Positions 45,230-57,539 of a stretch of 64,000 nucleotides of DNA are shown one piece after another; positions within the stretch are counted from its first letter, which is position 1; the number at the start of each line of letters is the position of its first letter. Source of the stretch: Lepeophtheirus salmonis (taxonomy: Eukaryota > Arthropoda > Copepoda > Siphonostomatoida > Caligidae). The DNA is taken from contig NC_052131.2 in NCBI RefSeq assembly GCF_016086655.4, forward strand, positions 12,073,940 to 12,137,939. The letters run 5' to 3'. A model generated the notes under the pieces. The model was given only the letters and a program-made list of their open reading frames with translations. It was not told where the DNA came from and searched no databases. Position numbers and translations under genes: made by a program.

Positions 45230-48200
45230 AAAGCTTACAATTTACAATTTTATACATAATTAGTCACTCTTTTTGTTAGTTTGTCGAGGCTTAAGAACTC
45301 TAAGCAATGCGGGGTTATCCCGCTAGTATTCTATAAATACATAGATCGTGTTAATTAAAATAAATGAATATTATAAACTATACGGTACATAGATTGCAAT
45401 TACCAAATCTTTTCCTGTGGATAACTACTTACAATATTTATTAATCTTGAGTTAATCTCCTTTCGAAACTACTTTTCTTGGAAAACTTCTTTTACTTCTG
45501 TATTTTTCCTTCATTAATTTTTCCAATTAATGTAACTTCAATCCCAGATTAGAGGGTATGCTGGTAAAAAGGAGGAGAACATAGAGAATATATAAAACGA
45601 CTCGGTTTTACTCGAAGAAGCTGTTATCACATGATTTTATTTTAGGTGTTCCTATTGGAATTTATGCTCTATATTTTGCAGTATATACTTTTTACATTTC
45701 TAGATATTGCACTCTTGAAACCGATTTTTTTTCTTTTCTTGTGGAATGAAAAAAGGAACGAATCATAATAATAACAGGAATTTTATTTTCCAGAGTATTA
45801 CACAATACAAACTCAAAATATATAGTAGTCGTGTGAATTTTTGGGTCGAAATCGGCAGTTGATACACGTTTTGTACAGTCCCAATTTAAAATAGATACTA
45901 GGAAAATTGTCTGATAACTATTATTAGTGTTGTATCTGTTAAAATGACTTAAAATCGGTCCTGTCCACTCCCATCTTGTCCCTTTTATTGGCTTTTGAAA
46001 AAAGTCCCAAATTTAAAAGTACCCTTTACAAGGCATCATTTTTACTTAACATTATAGAAAAGTATCTCAACTAACCATTTAAAACCATAAATTAAGTAAA
46101 ACTTAAGTTTATTGAAAACACTAAATATTTTTCTTCATTACTCTCTAATTAAATTATAAATAAGGCTTATTAAAGCTATAGGTAGAAGATTAATTTATGA
46201 TGACATCATAAGTAAGGCGAAAGTTAGATATTTCATCACTTCCTATTTAATAATAACAAATTTTGGGTAGGATCCGGTTAAAGAATACTAAAAAACAACC
46301 TTTGCACACGAGGATTTAGATCATATGGGTAGATGTAAAGCTTTAGACCAAGTAGTGAAACGCCACTTTTAGCCCGAAGAAATAATATGGTCAGTATTTT
46401 TTGTATTGTTTCGCAAGATGTTGTTTTCCTAAGATGTCATTTATTTATTTATACAGTAGGCGATAACATGTTTTTTATGTTTATCTACATAGTATAATCA
46501 TATTTTAGTGTTTATAAAGCTAAAGGCACAGTTTTTATCATCGCTATTGCAGGGTGAGTAGTTCCAATGTAGTTTAAAACATCATTTATATTATTCAGGC
46601 CCTAATTCCTTCGTATCTCCTTAGATAAATGACTTTAGAACTCCGTGTTTCCTTGAAGTGATACACTCGCTTACCATTGTCTGCCAATATATCTTCTTGA
46701 TCTTTATTTTCGGTACCAAGTTTTTCCATAGAATTTGATAAGTGGTGTACACGCAGATCCTCTTACAGTCTACATATAAAGAATTTTCTATGAAAAAGTG
46801 ACCTTAAATGTGCTCTTTTACCGGGAGCTTGCAATACCTATGATCGTATAATGTTTTAATATGAATTCAAATTACCAATAGATAAATTAAATTTTCATGA
46901 ACGAGATAACTAAGTTAATAAAAACTAAAGAAATACACCATTAAGAGCAAACCACTTAAGAAATAAATTAAAATTCTCCATTGTCGATGTTTTGTTTCAA
47001 TGATTTTATATTATCATTGGAGGCTAATTAATTTTACATCTAGATGGTTGATTCTTTATGAGAAAATCCTCTCCGATGGCAATACATGTGTGAAGTGAAT
47101 ATCTTCCCATAAATGAAATCAAAATTAAAGGACTAATAATACGTTAGATATGGAAAAATCATGTCTAAAAAAAAGGAGTATTCCTTTTTCAGACCAATAT
47201 TGAGCTGTCCCAAATTCTAATTTAACACATGAATTTCCATTAATTTCTACACCTCCGTAAAGACCCCAACAAAATATCGCATGAATGACTTATGTATGGA
47301 TTTTTGAATTTTGAAGCCTCGTCAGAAGGAAAGAAACCTTCATTCGTCCACCAAAAGGAGCTCCTTGTGAATTTTAGAATGAAACTACACCATAACATGG
47401 AGACGGGATAGTTCCAGTAGGTATCATCCGAAAATTGTTAGCAAATTCATAGAGTACTTGTAGAGGTGAGTTGACTAGCAGAGTTCCTTTCTAAAATTAC
47501 TCATGCTATGGTCAAAAAGCTTGTCTGCTTCCTTGAAGGACAAGTTGCAGAGATGTCAAAGCAGACCATTCTATGAAGACTCCTATATATTCATCTTATC
47601 ATATCAAATAATTTCTCAGAAAAGAACTATACAATTGTGAATTGTTATTTATTAATACAAGAATTAGTGTAATATAATATATTCTACTTCTACACTTGTG
47701 ACCCAGATCTAGCTAATATATTGCAATCATACACGAATATATTCTAGTTTATAACTAGAGTTGTTATTTTCTTAAAAGTAGAAATAATAACAAGATACTG
47801 CCTCTAGCGGACAAAAAAAATAAATTCCGACCAACGTATGTCTATTATTTTCGTACTTGTTTTAATCTTTAGGTAGGAACAAGATAAGTTGAAACAAAGT
47901 ATATCGGGGGCACTCCTTTCATGGAAAAAAGATGGCAAAGCACGCCCAATCACTTGACGTAATAAGTATAAATCTTACAAAGATAATACATATTATTTGA
48001 AACTCAACGCAGGGATGAAATTAAATTAAATGATGCATACGACATAAAGAAAAATGACAAAAAAGGATGGATTATAAACCCTGTCCCTATGCATCTTGGG
48101 TAGGGATCTGGCCCTAAAACAAATTAGTGAAATGTGTTAACAAGCATATAAGGACATACATAGTTATATTGATATCTTCTTCTCACACTTTTTATGATAA

Positions 48201-48330
48201 CACAGATGATGTCAATTCATCGTTATTTTTTATTTTTGTTTATGCTACATGCAACTTTTTTCCCCGTTTGCAGGCTTCACCTTGGTAATTCAGTTCAAAG
48301 TGTGAATTTATGGAGGCTGTGTCGTTAGTT
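45230..48330. other. No gene recognised
   Basis: AT-rich. The patch at 47190-47590 has higher GC and partly open frames (minus: NNFRMIPTGTIPSPCYGVVS) but many stops and no known motif. Confidence 0.3.
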
Positions 48331-48334
48331 AGGG

Positions 48335-48570
48335 TCTATAAAGTAATATGCAACGCTCTTAATGAACAAAAAAAAATGTCGCTTTGACCACTACCTTCTA
48401 TAAATATTGATCATGTGGTCTTCATTTCTCCACTTGATTTATAGCTTTGGGTAGTGCTAGCTTAAAATTGATTATTTCTTCTTGACATATAAAAAGAAAT
48501 ACTTAAATTTCACCTCATTTATTGTATATTTACGGAATCCCGCTATTTTACAATTTATTTCCCGAGAAAC
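48335..48570 (+). repeat. Dispersed repeat shared with 54040-54345, copy 1
   Basis: Shares GTAATATGCAACGCTC, TCGCTTTGACCACTACCTT, AAATATTGATCATGTGGT, CTCCACTTGATTTATA and later CGGAATCCCGCTATTTTACA with the 54-kb copy in the same orientation. Length about 235 bp here. Non-coding. Confidence 0.65.
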
Positions 48571-48579
48571 ATGAAACCA

Positions 48580-50400
48580 AAAGAGTAAGTAAATACAATA
48601 AAATTAAATACGAACAAAGAAAAAAGGGAATGGGAAACGAATTTTTCTTTGTACAAAATTACTTTGATTCTAACACTGTAAGGTTCTATTAAAGTAAATA
48701 AATAAACTTTGTATATGTTTTACATTTTTACATTCAATAATTTCCTCCTAGTCAGCAGTTTCTCTAGTTACATACATCCCTTTAAAGCTATGTATAAAAT
48801 ATTGAAGACTATTTGTTTTGATATTAGATATCTAGCCAAAAATCCAACTATAATGTACCTCCACGTCAAAAATCTTAGGTATATCTTAGGATTACGTGAA
48901 CATTCGTATCAGAGAAATGATTACGAGAAGAGTTTTACAAACTATGAATTTAGTTGAGTGCAATACTTTTTGTATTTGCAAACCTAACAGATCTTACACA
49001 TCAAGTGCACAATAATATCCAAAATACTTGATAGACTTAGCCTGAAGAACAAGTTTTTCTACTAAAAATTTTGTTTACTAGCTCGCCTGCATTATTTCTT
49101 TTTTTTGTGAGGAGCACTTGTTACCTGCTTAAGAAATAAGAAATATTGTGGAGAGTATTTTTTGGGATGTAAAAAATATGACCACTCAAAATGCTAAAAG
49201 AAAATAACCGAAAAAGCACATTATAATACTGGCAATTTGAAGAATGTATAGGAAAAGCACAGCTTAGCTCTCATGACAATTTATTAGATTATCTACGAAC
49301 AACTATGGAAAGGCGGAAATAAACACAAATTCCATTCCGTGTCCTTCAAATTCATAGGCAATACTCACTCCTATGTTGATCATCTATTTTACTCCGAGGC
49401 CGACATGGAATTACTCTAACAACCATAAGAGAACAAATACCATAGAGCAGGAAAAAAACTCTAATACAATCAAAGGTATAATGTTTTTTCTTTGCTTTTC
49501 TAAGAATTGTGCAATGAAGTATATATTTAATCTTATTTTCTGTAGTATACTATTAAAAATGATAATTGTATTAGGACATCAATGAGCTTTCTAATAAATA
49601 ATGTAATAAGGTAAATATAAAGTTTTTTAAATTATGCATTAAAATCCTATTTTGTTTAAAATCTAATTTAATAAATGGTAAAATGTAGAAGTAAAAAGTT
49701 GGAGGGCTTTGGTCACTGTTGCGAGGATAATTACTCCAATTATTAATTAAATATAAATATGGCAATACATCAATTGAATGCATAGCTGTTTATTTTGATA
49801 GGAAGGCATTGGGGACAGTTGCAACAGTCCCTTTTTTTAACATTTCCTTCAAGATATTGGCTAAATAGTGGTTTTGATGAGTAAAAGTAGTTTTATTGAA
49901 ATATAAGGAAGTCAGCTTTTTATTGGTTTTCCTGTAACTGCAGCTACTGTGGAGAAACTCCAATATACAGGCACATCCGCAAGGGGTGGGCTGGAAGGGA
50001 TGTAGCCCTCCTCCAAATTAAGTAATTGTGATATTATTTTTTTTAAATCTATCAGCTGTGGTTTTTTAATTTTGTTTTCCAAAAAAATTATTATTTTAAA
50101 TTTTTTTCACAAAAATTAGTATTTCAAATTTAATTTTTGTTAACAGCTGTGGTTTTTGAGACAAAAAAATTAATTTTTGAGAATAACTATAGATTTCAAT
50201 TATTTTTTTCTCTAAAATTTAAGTTTATGAGAAGGCTACAGATTTTTCTGTGAATACCAGTAGATTTTTGCAAAGAAATCCAAAAAATTTATTACTTCAA
50301 AATTCCATTTTTTAAATTTTTTGACAAAAATTTAATTTTTTAGGGAGAGCCTTTTGATTTTGAGAAAAATTCTACTTATTTTTTTTTTTCAGTATTCTTT
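48580..50400. other. No gene recognised; AT-only tract at its right end
   Basis: The + frame 48709-48957 (82 codons) is Tyr/Phe/Asn-rich without motif. From 50035 to 50400 there is a degenerate run of AAATTTTTT-type blocks interrupted by CAGCTGTGG. This could be the eroded A-rich 3' end of the minus-strand LINE that follows. Confidence 0.3.
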
Positions 50401-50749
50401 ATTTGCTTTATATATTACATAACATAACATACATAAACCCCAGCAATTGCGTAAAAGGTACAAAAATAAACATTATAGTATATACTTAATGCTCCCGGGT
50501 AGAATTTCAACTAATATTCTAAAAATTTATCCCTAAAAAAACAATAGTAAACATAAAAATTAACAATCAAGATAAATATTTGTTATCTTTTATCAATACC
50601 CTTTTTAAAATACTTCCATGATTTTGTGAAGTTGATGAAAGTTGCCGAATTTCTTCCCCTGTAAAATTCCATGACTCACATTCTGATTCAGGAATTTTCA
50701 CCGTGAGAGACACATAGCGGGCTGAAGCTGTCAATACCTCTCAACTCAT

Positions 50750-52390
50750 CCTCCCGAATAGGCTGATAGTTAGTTGGTTAGGGGGGGGGGCATCTTTACG
50801 TGCCACAGGTATGGCATTGAATAATATTTTGAAGAATTAACAAGTAGAAATCTTATTCTACCATCGTTCAGCAATTCTAACGAATTTAAATTATGAACTG
50901 CTAAAAAATCTTGTGTGATTGCATGTCCTTCTAAAATTGAAGAGTTCTTTAATTTTCTAAAAAACAACTTTCTATTCATATTTTGTAAAATTATATCAAT
51001 AGTTGAGTCATTTGCTAAATGCAGGGGTGAGCATCCAAATTATTGTTTGAGCTGAGCTTCAAACTGGAGAGATCAAAGATTTAATTTCGTTGGTCAGATT
51101 AGTCCCCATCATAAGTCAAATGTACAGTTCTCGGTTTCTACTGCTGGATTTCTTGAAATATCCACAAAATTTTTGAAGTAAATTTTCGGGACAATACGAG
51201 TTAGTTGGGCTACTCTACCACCTATATGGGATTTATGTCTTTTTATGGCTTCGATATAATTCTTATAAAACAAACCATTAAGTCTTCTTCTAAAATAGTT
51301 TTTTCTGCTAGTTGTGGACTTGCTCTAGCCTTATATAAAATTAAAGGTATTACCAAATTGTTATAAAAGTCCACTCTTTTTCAAGGTTGAATCTTTTCTA
51401 AAAATAAATTATTTTATTGACGGAGGTCCGAATTTCGTTCCAGTTATCTTCATAAATATTACTGCTATTCCATTTTATACCCAAAATTTCCACCATTCTT
51501 CTAACTTTACAACTTCCAACTTTTCTAGGAGTCTAATGGTAAAATAGAGGTCGTATTTTTTTTCACAGCCAATCTTGTTTATTCTTAAAACTTCCGAAAA
51601 TAATTCAGTACGACTTTTTATTCTGGCAATTAGCTGTGACTCAGAATTTACCTCTATGGTTAAAGCTAAATCATCTGCATACAAATTAATAAAATGCTGA
51701 GATCCCTCAAAGCTAATCCCATAGCCTATGTACCTCTTTGTAACACCTAAAACGAGTTCTTTGATTGCAGCTATGAAAAGAAGTCGAGCCAAGGGGCATC
51801 CCTGACGACAACTCCTTTCTAGGATGATTGGTTGTCTTTCTAGTCCATTCAATGAGATCGTCGAAGTGCTGTTATATAGCAATGCACGTATAAGGTTAAA
51901 AAAACGTTTCGGAAGAAACTTTTTTATAGATCTAAGAATTTGCCTACGTGAAATAGAGTCGAAAGCTTTGCAGAAGTATATTGCTATTATTGCTCCTAAC
52001 TTCTTCCTACTTTCCACTGTGAAAATTGCAGCTTGAATATTGGGTGAAACGTCAGAAATTTTCATATTCTTTAAATATCCTTTTTGTTCAATCCCAATTT
52101 TTTTTTGTTGAGACTTGGTTGCATCTGTTTATTCAATACACCAGAGATCCTATATGATTCATTGAGAATATTAATTGGTCTCCAATTGCTATAATTTGTC
52201 CCATCTCCTTTTTTTGGAATGAATACAATTCTTCCTTTTGACTGTGATTTGGGTAGTCGTCCAAACTTTTACCTTGAACCTCCAAATTTTAAAAGATACG
52301 GAATGACTTCATCGCTAAAATTCGAATAGACTTTACCCTAGACTCAATCTGGACCACAGGCTTAATCATCCTTATAATACTTTCCTACCA
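50750..52390 (-). mobile_element. Non-LTR (LINE) retrotransposon remnant with reverse transcriptase
   Basis: Reading right to left: A-C-GPD-stop near 52360-52370 (family GPDGI block), then GRIVFIPKKGDG and NWRPINILNESYRI (motif 1) at about 52250-52130. The RT core lies in the open frame 51475-52065. Beyond it are C-terminal pieces (KKSHIGG-like frames at about 51200-51240) and an ORF at 50770-50979 (MNRKLFFRKLKNSSILEGHA). The 5' part of ORF2 (endonuclease) is absent here. That half is present at 37.5-38.1 kb in the opposite orientation, so the two are separate broken copies. Confidence 0.7.
51475..52065 (-). pseudogene. LINE reverse transcriptase core, catalytic Asp of motif A lost
   Basis: 196 codons, uninterrupted. 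Residues 26-38 are IIAIYFCKAFDSI, motif A. The family has an Asp where Tyr30 stands (I-D-x-x-KAFD), so one of the metal-binding Asps is lost; codon TAC on the minus strand at 51976-51978. CRQGCPLARLLFIAAI is motif B (usual RQGCPLSPLLF). FINLYADDLALTIEV is motif C with intact YADD. ELFSEVLRINKIGCEKK is motif D/E (usual GL-x-IN-x-x-K). The protein starts after a poly-T-associated frameshift near 52090 and ends at a TAG after EEWWKFWV, well before the end of ORF2. Inactive by both the Asp loss and the truncation. Confidence 0.85.
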
Positions 52391-52399
52391 AATAAGAAA

Positions 52400-54035
52400 T
52401 AATATCGTAGCTGATCCTTCGTCTATACCTCAAATTCAAATTTTACCAGTGAAAGGAAATTCAATTAAGCTGAAGTTTTCTGGAGTGAAACGAGTCTAAG
52501 TCAAACCAATTCAGAGTTATTGAACCGAAATTAAAAAATTTTTACAACTGTTCTCGGTTCCCATTAAATCAAAATACCTTACAGTCAAAATCTGTATATA
52601 AAGAAAATTCTTTTTGTTAGGTATGTGTTTATTATTGATACACAACTTGGAATAAAAAATGTTAATAAATCAATTTAACCCTCCCAAAATTTATCTCATA
52701 AATTGCTGATATTTGCAAGCTAAAAAATTTGTTATTCTCATAAATAATTCATAAACAAGAGCAAATCTAGCACAATAAGCATTAATTTATTTTGATCAAA
52801 TTCATATTTCTTGTAAAACTTTAGTTTTAAATATATTACAAAAAGTTTTTTTTGTAAATTTCTCCCAGAAAATCAATTTTCAGTACTTTAACTAGTGCAT
52901 AAAAATTGAATTTATGAGTTAAAATTATCTATTACAATTTTTTTTTAAATCATTTTTTTTTGTGTGTTTATATCTAACTAATTCTATTAGTACTTGACAA
53001 ATTGATCTAAAACCTGGTATTATTTTTGCTGTAAAAAATATGGGTTTGATATTTTTTCTATTTGATTTATGAAACTATTTTCTTTAATATATCATAGTAT
53101 GTTAATTTCAAAATAAGTTTCTTATAGGATTATTAAATCAATATGAATTGAACTTATATTTTATTATATCAATTTATTAAGGATTTCTTTGTAAAAGAAT
53201 TACACGACTCATGTTAACTTCAATTATATGTTCATATTTTTTATGGTATCATCCAATCCTTAGAAATTCAATATAAGGTAATAGAAAAACCTTTTATAAT
53301 TGTTTTAAATGGGTATGAGAATTTTTTACTCGTAAGTAGTAATTTGATATGCCCTAGGATAGCAGCGCCACCTTGCATGTATTATTGATTATTAGTAGTT
53401 TGTATATTTAATTTTTATTATGACAACTTAATATTTTAAAACAAAATAGCGAAACGTAACTATTGGCTTAAGTACATTCATGGTCGTGCGTGGGATTTTT
53501 GAAGATAAGACGCACTTCTCATATAAAAAAAGAAAAAACAGTTTTTTTCCATCTATTCTTTTTTATGTATGATAGTTTCTCGGGATCACATCCTCTCCGT
53601 TCCCTCTGAAGGAGCAATTTCCGCTTGTCTTTGGTGGTTTTTGAAAAAATAATAATAATGCTTTCAAATCTGGTCTAACAGCTACCTGTTTTAAGCGTTC
53701 ATATGCAGTTAAACAATTTATAAATTTTACAATATAGGAAAAGTGGTTGGAGAAGTCAGCTGTACTTAACGGTTTTTATTTTTTTGTTTTTTTTAGTTGC
53801 CCTCACCTGACCGCTTTATATAGACTGTACTAAATAAATATATTATATATATACAACTATAATATGATGCCTGCACTAATGCTAATAGATCTGAAAGTTT
53901 TACTTCTTTATACCAGTAATTCATTTTCTTGCCTCCAGTATTATATAACAAGCAGCTGATGTTAGTAAGGGTCTTCATTTAAAGGATTATAAGTCTCACT
54001 CTCGCCTTTTTGCACTCTACCAAAATATCCTCCCT
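52400..54035. other. No gene recognised
   Basis: AT-rich with long T runs. Nothing with coding character. Confidence 0.35.
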
Positions 54036-54039
54036 AGTT

Positions 54040-54345
54040 ATGGAGTAATATCCAATGCTCCTAGCGGAGGAACAAAAGTTTCGCTATGACTGCTACCTTG
54101 TAGAAATATTCATCATGTGGTTTTAGTTTCGCCACTTGGCTTATATAGTTTTGTGAAACTTTAATTTTATTGTGTAGACCTACTCCATCTTACTAATATG
54201 GATATTTTTTTGATTTACTCTTTTCCTTTTGGAAAGGAATTTATCGAGACTGATTTAATCATATATTATAAACTCTATTGTTTAACTATAGTGCACTTTC
54301 CGGGATTCCAAAATTTATAAATTGGTTTCCCAGTATCTCACTTCG
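54040..54345 (+). repeat. Dispersed repeat shared with 48335-48570, copy 2
   Basis: Same ordered blocks (GTAATATCCAATGCTCC, TCGCTATGACTGCTACCTT, AAATATTCATCATGTGGT, CGCCACTTGGCTTATA, CCGGGATTCCAAAATTTATA). It carries extra sequence compared with the 48-kb copy. Confidence 0.65.
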
Positions 54346-54549
54346 TAACAATTTTCTGAGTATTGAAAAACTCTAGTTATATTTCTAAGATAGTCGACAT
54401 ATATTTAAGATGTGACCTATGGGTTTGATACATTCTTAGTTTTCTGCCATTTTTACTTCCATACCTTAACGTTAATATTATCCAGTATTTTTAAACACTA
54501 AGAATCATATAATGGCTTTTTTTAGAAGATTTTTTCCCTACATGGTATA

Positions 54550-54573
54550 CCGGGCCGTGCAGAATTATTTACC
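54550..54573 (+). repeat. mariner left terminal inverted repeat
   Basis: Mismatches to the right repeat (55677-55700) only at its 11th and 13th bases. Preceded by the target TA. Confidence 0.9.
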
Positions 54574-54677
54574 GATTTTTTTTCAGAACATATCGTGGAC
54601 AAAAATGACATTTCGAATGACTTGAGAAACAATTTATTCATACATTTTTAGAATAATAAAATAGTTTGTGATCAAAT

Positions 54678-55554
54678 TTAATCAATGTAGCCACTATTTG
54701 ACTCAATGACACTGGGCAGGCGACGTCTGAAGCTGCCACAGACTTGCTGGATGTAATTGACGTCCATGGAGGCCCAGGCCTTGTTGACAGCAGCCTTTAA
54801 GGCATTAATGTTCTTGTGTCGTTTTTTGGAGGCCTTGGTCTCCACGTGCGCCTAGATAGAGAAGTCGAGAGTTGCCGACTATGGATTTGATCCACGGAAG
54901 GACCTTGGACGCCAGAATCTTCCCATAATCCTCCGCTGTTAATCTGTAGCCAGTGGGGAACCATACCGGCTTCATGGCCTTCCCCTTGGAGGCCACGAGA
55001 CCCAACATCATCACCGAAGCAGGGTGCTTTGTTGTTGCCACATAGCGGTGCTTATCTTGCACATCTCCAAAGCTCACAACACGGTCATTTTGCCTGTTGA
55101 AAACAGGATCGACCATAAAAGTTTTCTAATCTGAAAAAATGATGATGCGTCCAGATGAGCTCTTGATATCATTCAAGATTTTCTTGGCACGCTCAAGTCT
55201 GACTTCTCGCTGACGTTCAGTTAGCAGAGGGCGTTCAGTACGCCTCAGGGACTTTCCTCCAGGCCTTTTCAATGCCCTTGAAACAGTTGATCTCGACGTT
55301 CCCATCTTTCTGGCCATGTCAGTAATGGACCTGTTGGGAGTCCTCTTGAACACTGCCTTTACTTACCTTGTTGAGACAGTGGGCTTCCTGCCAGCCCCAG
55401 GGGAATGCTTGAGATCACCCCCACCCTCCAAGCGCTTGGAAACGTTGTAAATTGTCTTCAGCGAGGCCCCAACCTGTTCTTTAATGTTGTTATGAGGCAC
55501 TCCTGCTCGGAGGAGGGCTGCAATTTCGATCTTCTTTGTTTCCTGATTGGACAT
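54678..55554 (-). pseudogene. mariner transposase pseudogene
   Basis: ATG at 55552-55554: MSNQETKKIEIAALLRAGVP then QVGASLKTIYNVSKRL, the first helix-turn-helix. GGGDLKHSPGAGRKPTVSTR is followed by an in-frame TAA at 55363-55365. VKAVFKRTPNRSITDMARKM is the second helix-turn-helix. IIIFSD carries the first catalytic Asp and is followed by an in-frame TAG (55126-55128) before KTFMVDPVFNRQNDRV. HPASVMMLGLVASKGKAMKP and PTGYRLTAEDYGKILASKV follow. After VGNSR, near 54868, the sequence jumps to DFSI-stop-AHVETKASKK. The stretch that should hold the second (QQD) and third (SPD) catalytic Asps is therefore missing. The remaining tail SFRRRLPSVIESNSGYID ends at a TAA. One frame serves up to the deletion. 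Confidence 0.9.
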
Positions 55555-55676
55555 GGTCTCACGTGTGGAAGTTGTTACGCTCTCACAGGAAGGATTTTTG
55601 TTTATTTTAAAAGTAAAAATACGAAACAATCAGATTGGTTGCCACAAAACCTCTTAAAAAGTATATTTACATCATT

Positions 55677-55700
55677 GGTAAATAATTTTCCACGGCCCGG
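55677..55700 (-). repeat. mariner right terminal inverted repeat
   Basis: Reverse complement begins CCGGGCCGTG as in the left repeat. Followed by TA at 55701-55702. Confidence 0.9.
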
Positions 55701-55784
55701 TATATGCGTTAATAAATAATTTGAGTACTCTTTTATTTTGTGTCTCATTTGTCTTTACCTGATTACAAACACTCAGCAACTATA

Positions 55785-55935
55785 GTTATCATCTTGGAGT
55801 GGGTATCTCTGAGAGGACGAGGAGATGGCAGGAGTGAGACATACAGCATAACTGAATTAAGACCCATGTTAACATCAGCTACCTATAATATGATTTGTGG
55901 AGGGGGAATGTATTTCTGCTACGGAGAAGAGAACA
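55785..55935 (+). repeat. Dispersed repeat shared with 19110-19260, copy 2
   Basis: Blocks GGAGTGAGACATACAGCAT, ACATCAGCTACCTATAATAT, GTGGAGGGGGAATG and GAGAAGAGAACAATCAAC align with the 19-kb copy. It begins about 85 bp after the right end of the mariner, so the mariner inserted beside it. Confidence 0.55.
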
Positions 55936-55959
55936 ATCAACATTTATAATAGCATTTGT

Positions 55960-57535
55960 GCTGTGAAAATATTATAAATGATATTAAATATATATGTATA
56001 TTATCGTTTCATTTGCATTTATTTTAAAATCAAACCAGAATTTAGAAGAATTGGTTCAGACTGTAACACTACGACTATCTCAGAATGAACACCATTAATT
56101 TTTATAATTTAAAAACTGTTATTTTATGGACGTTTTGTCCGGGCCTACATATTAATAATGGCTTTGAATTAATTTATTTCGTGTACTTTCTACAAAAATA
56201 AATATATACTTATATTACTTTATTTTTGTTTCAAAAATGCTAAATCCATGAATAATTTGTGAATTAAAAAATAAATTTTAAATTTGTTAAGAAATTTTGT
56301 GGCCTTATTGCTTCTAAAAAGAATTTTCTTCTTCTTTGCATTTTTTTTTTTAATACATATCACATCAGTCAAAAAAGAGTTTGTTATCCAGTACAGAAAA
56401 CATACAATGTCCAAATAATAATTATGAAAATAAAAACAAGTCAGTTAATTAAAATAATGAAGGAGGAAAAGAAAAATGAAAAGCCGGTAAATAAGTCATC
56501 AGATCAAGAAGTGAGGTTCTTAAGATGGGTCTATATAGACCCCTCGATCATTCTTTTTCCTTTTCTCTAATATAACCCTCCTCAGTATATTATATGAAGT
56601 ATTATCTTGACGATAAGAGACGACACTCCGTTGTCATCACCGTTTCTTGGAGATCTTATTCTACTATCAGAGAGTGCTTCCACTGCTATGAAGAAGCGTG
56701 GCCACATTTTTTAATCACCCCAAATAGCTCCAATGGTCCCATAAATAATCTTTCAATCAGATCATGACACCCAGAAATCACTCAATCTTGTAAACCAAGA
56801 GAAGTTCAGCATTTTCCACAAAGCCTCTTTGTTTGGAGATTCGAGGGCCCATTCTTCGATTCACGTAACTATGCGTCATTTAGAAATGTAGGTTGTTGAT
56901 CCCCCCCCCCCATTAATTATTCCCTCACTTTGTAAATATGCATTCTTTGTTTATTTTTATAATTCAGGATCAATTATAATGACATGCACCCTATTCATTT
57001 TTCACAAAAACCTTGATCCAAATGAACCGAAATAATAAATAATTGAAAATAACTCCTATAATATTTGAATAAAAATGAACCAGAAAAACTACATACATAT
57101 ACAATAATGAATATAAATTACGAAATTATGTTGAAAGAAAAGCAAAACCACACACATTTGTAAGCATTGTGTATTTAATATATTAATTGATTGGGTAAAG
57201 TATCTGTTTTAGATATACCTGAATGTTTTTTATACTAACATAATTATGCAAAGTAAGTTGAAGCTCTGAAATGTTGTCCAAATTTCAAGACATTTTTAAA
57301 TTGAAACTATATATTATTTTTTTAATAATAAACAATTAAAAGAGTAAAACTTTAACAATATAATATTAAATGAGAGCGAAATTTTCTGTAGTTTGAAATT
57401 TGAAGAGTGCTTTTTATTCAAATTACAGAACTGTTATCATTATTCTTCTATGCTTGTGGAGAAAATCATTAAAATATAAAGTGCTTGTGATAATAAACGA
57501 AGGATCATTTCTTTGTGAAGTATATTTGTAAGTTA
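55960..57535. other. No gene recognised
   Basis: Contains a less AT-rich patch (56620-56930) with a run of C at about 56900-56911. No open frame with motif. An internal exon or promoter there cannot be excluded. Confidence 0.3.
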
Positions 57536-57539
57536 TTAA

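Larger units (their letters stand above)
54550..55700 (-). mobile_element. mariner element with both inverted repeats and TA duplication, internally deleted
   Basis: The left end CCGGGCCGTGCAGAATTATT (24-bp repeat 54550-54573) and the right end at 55677-55700 are inverted repeats with 22 of 24 positions matching. Both are flanked by TA (54548-54549 and 55701-55702), the mariner target duplication. The element is 1151 bp, shorter than the roughly 1.3 kb usual for mariners. It encodes a broken transposase on the minus strand. Well-kept ends with a broken transposase make it a non-autonomous but possibly cross-mobilisable copy. Confidence 0.92.

Noticed and set aside
48709..48957. 82-codon + ORF as a gene
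   Set aside because: Starts in an AT-rich stretch, Tyr/Phe/Asn-driven composition, no splice sites or domain.
55405..55719. 104-codon + strand ORF
   Set aside because: Antisense of the mariner transposase N-terminus.
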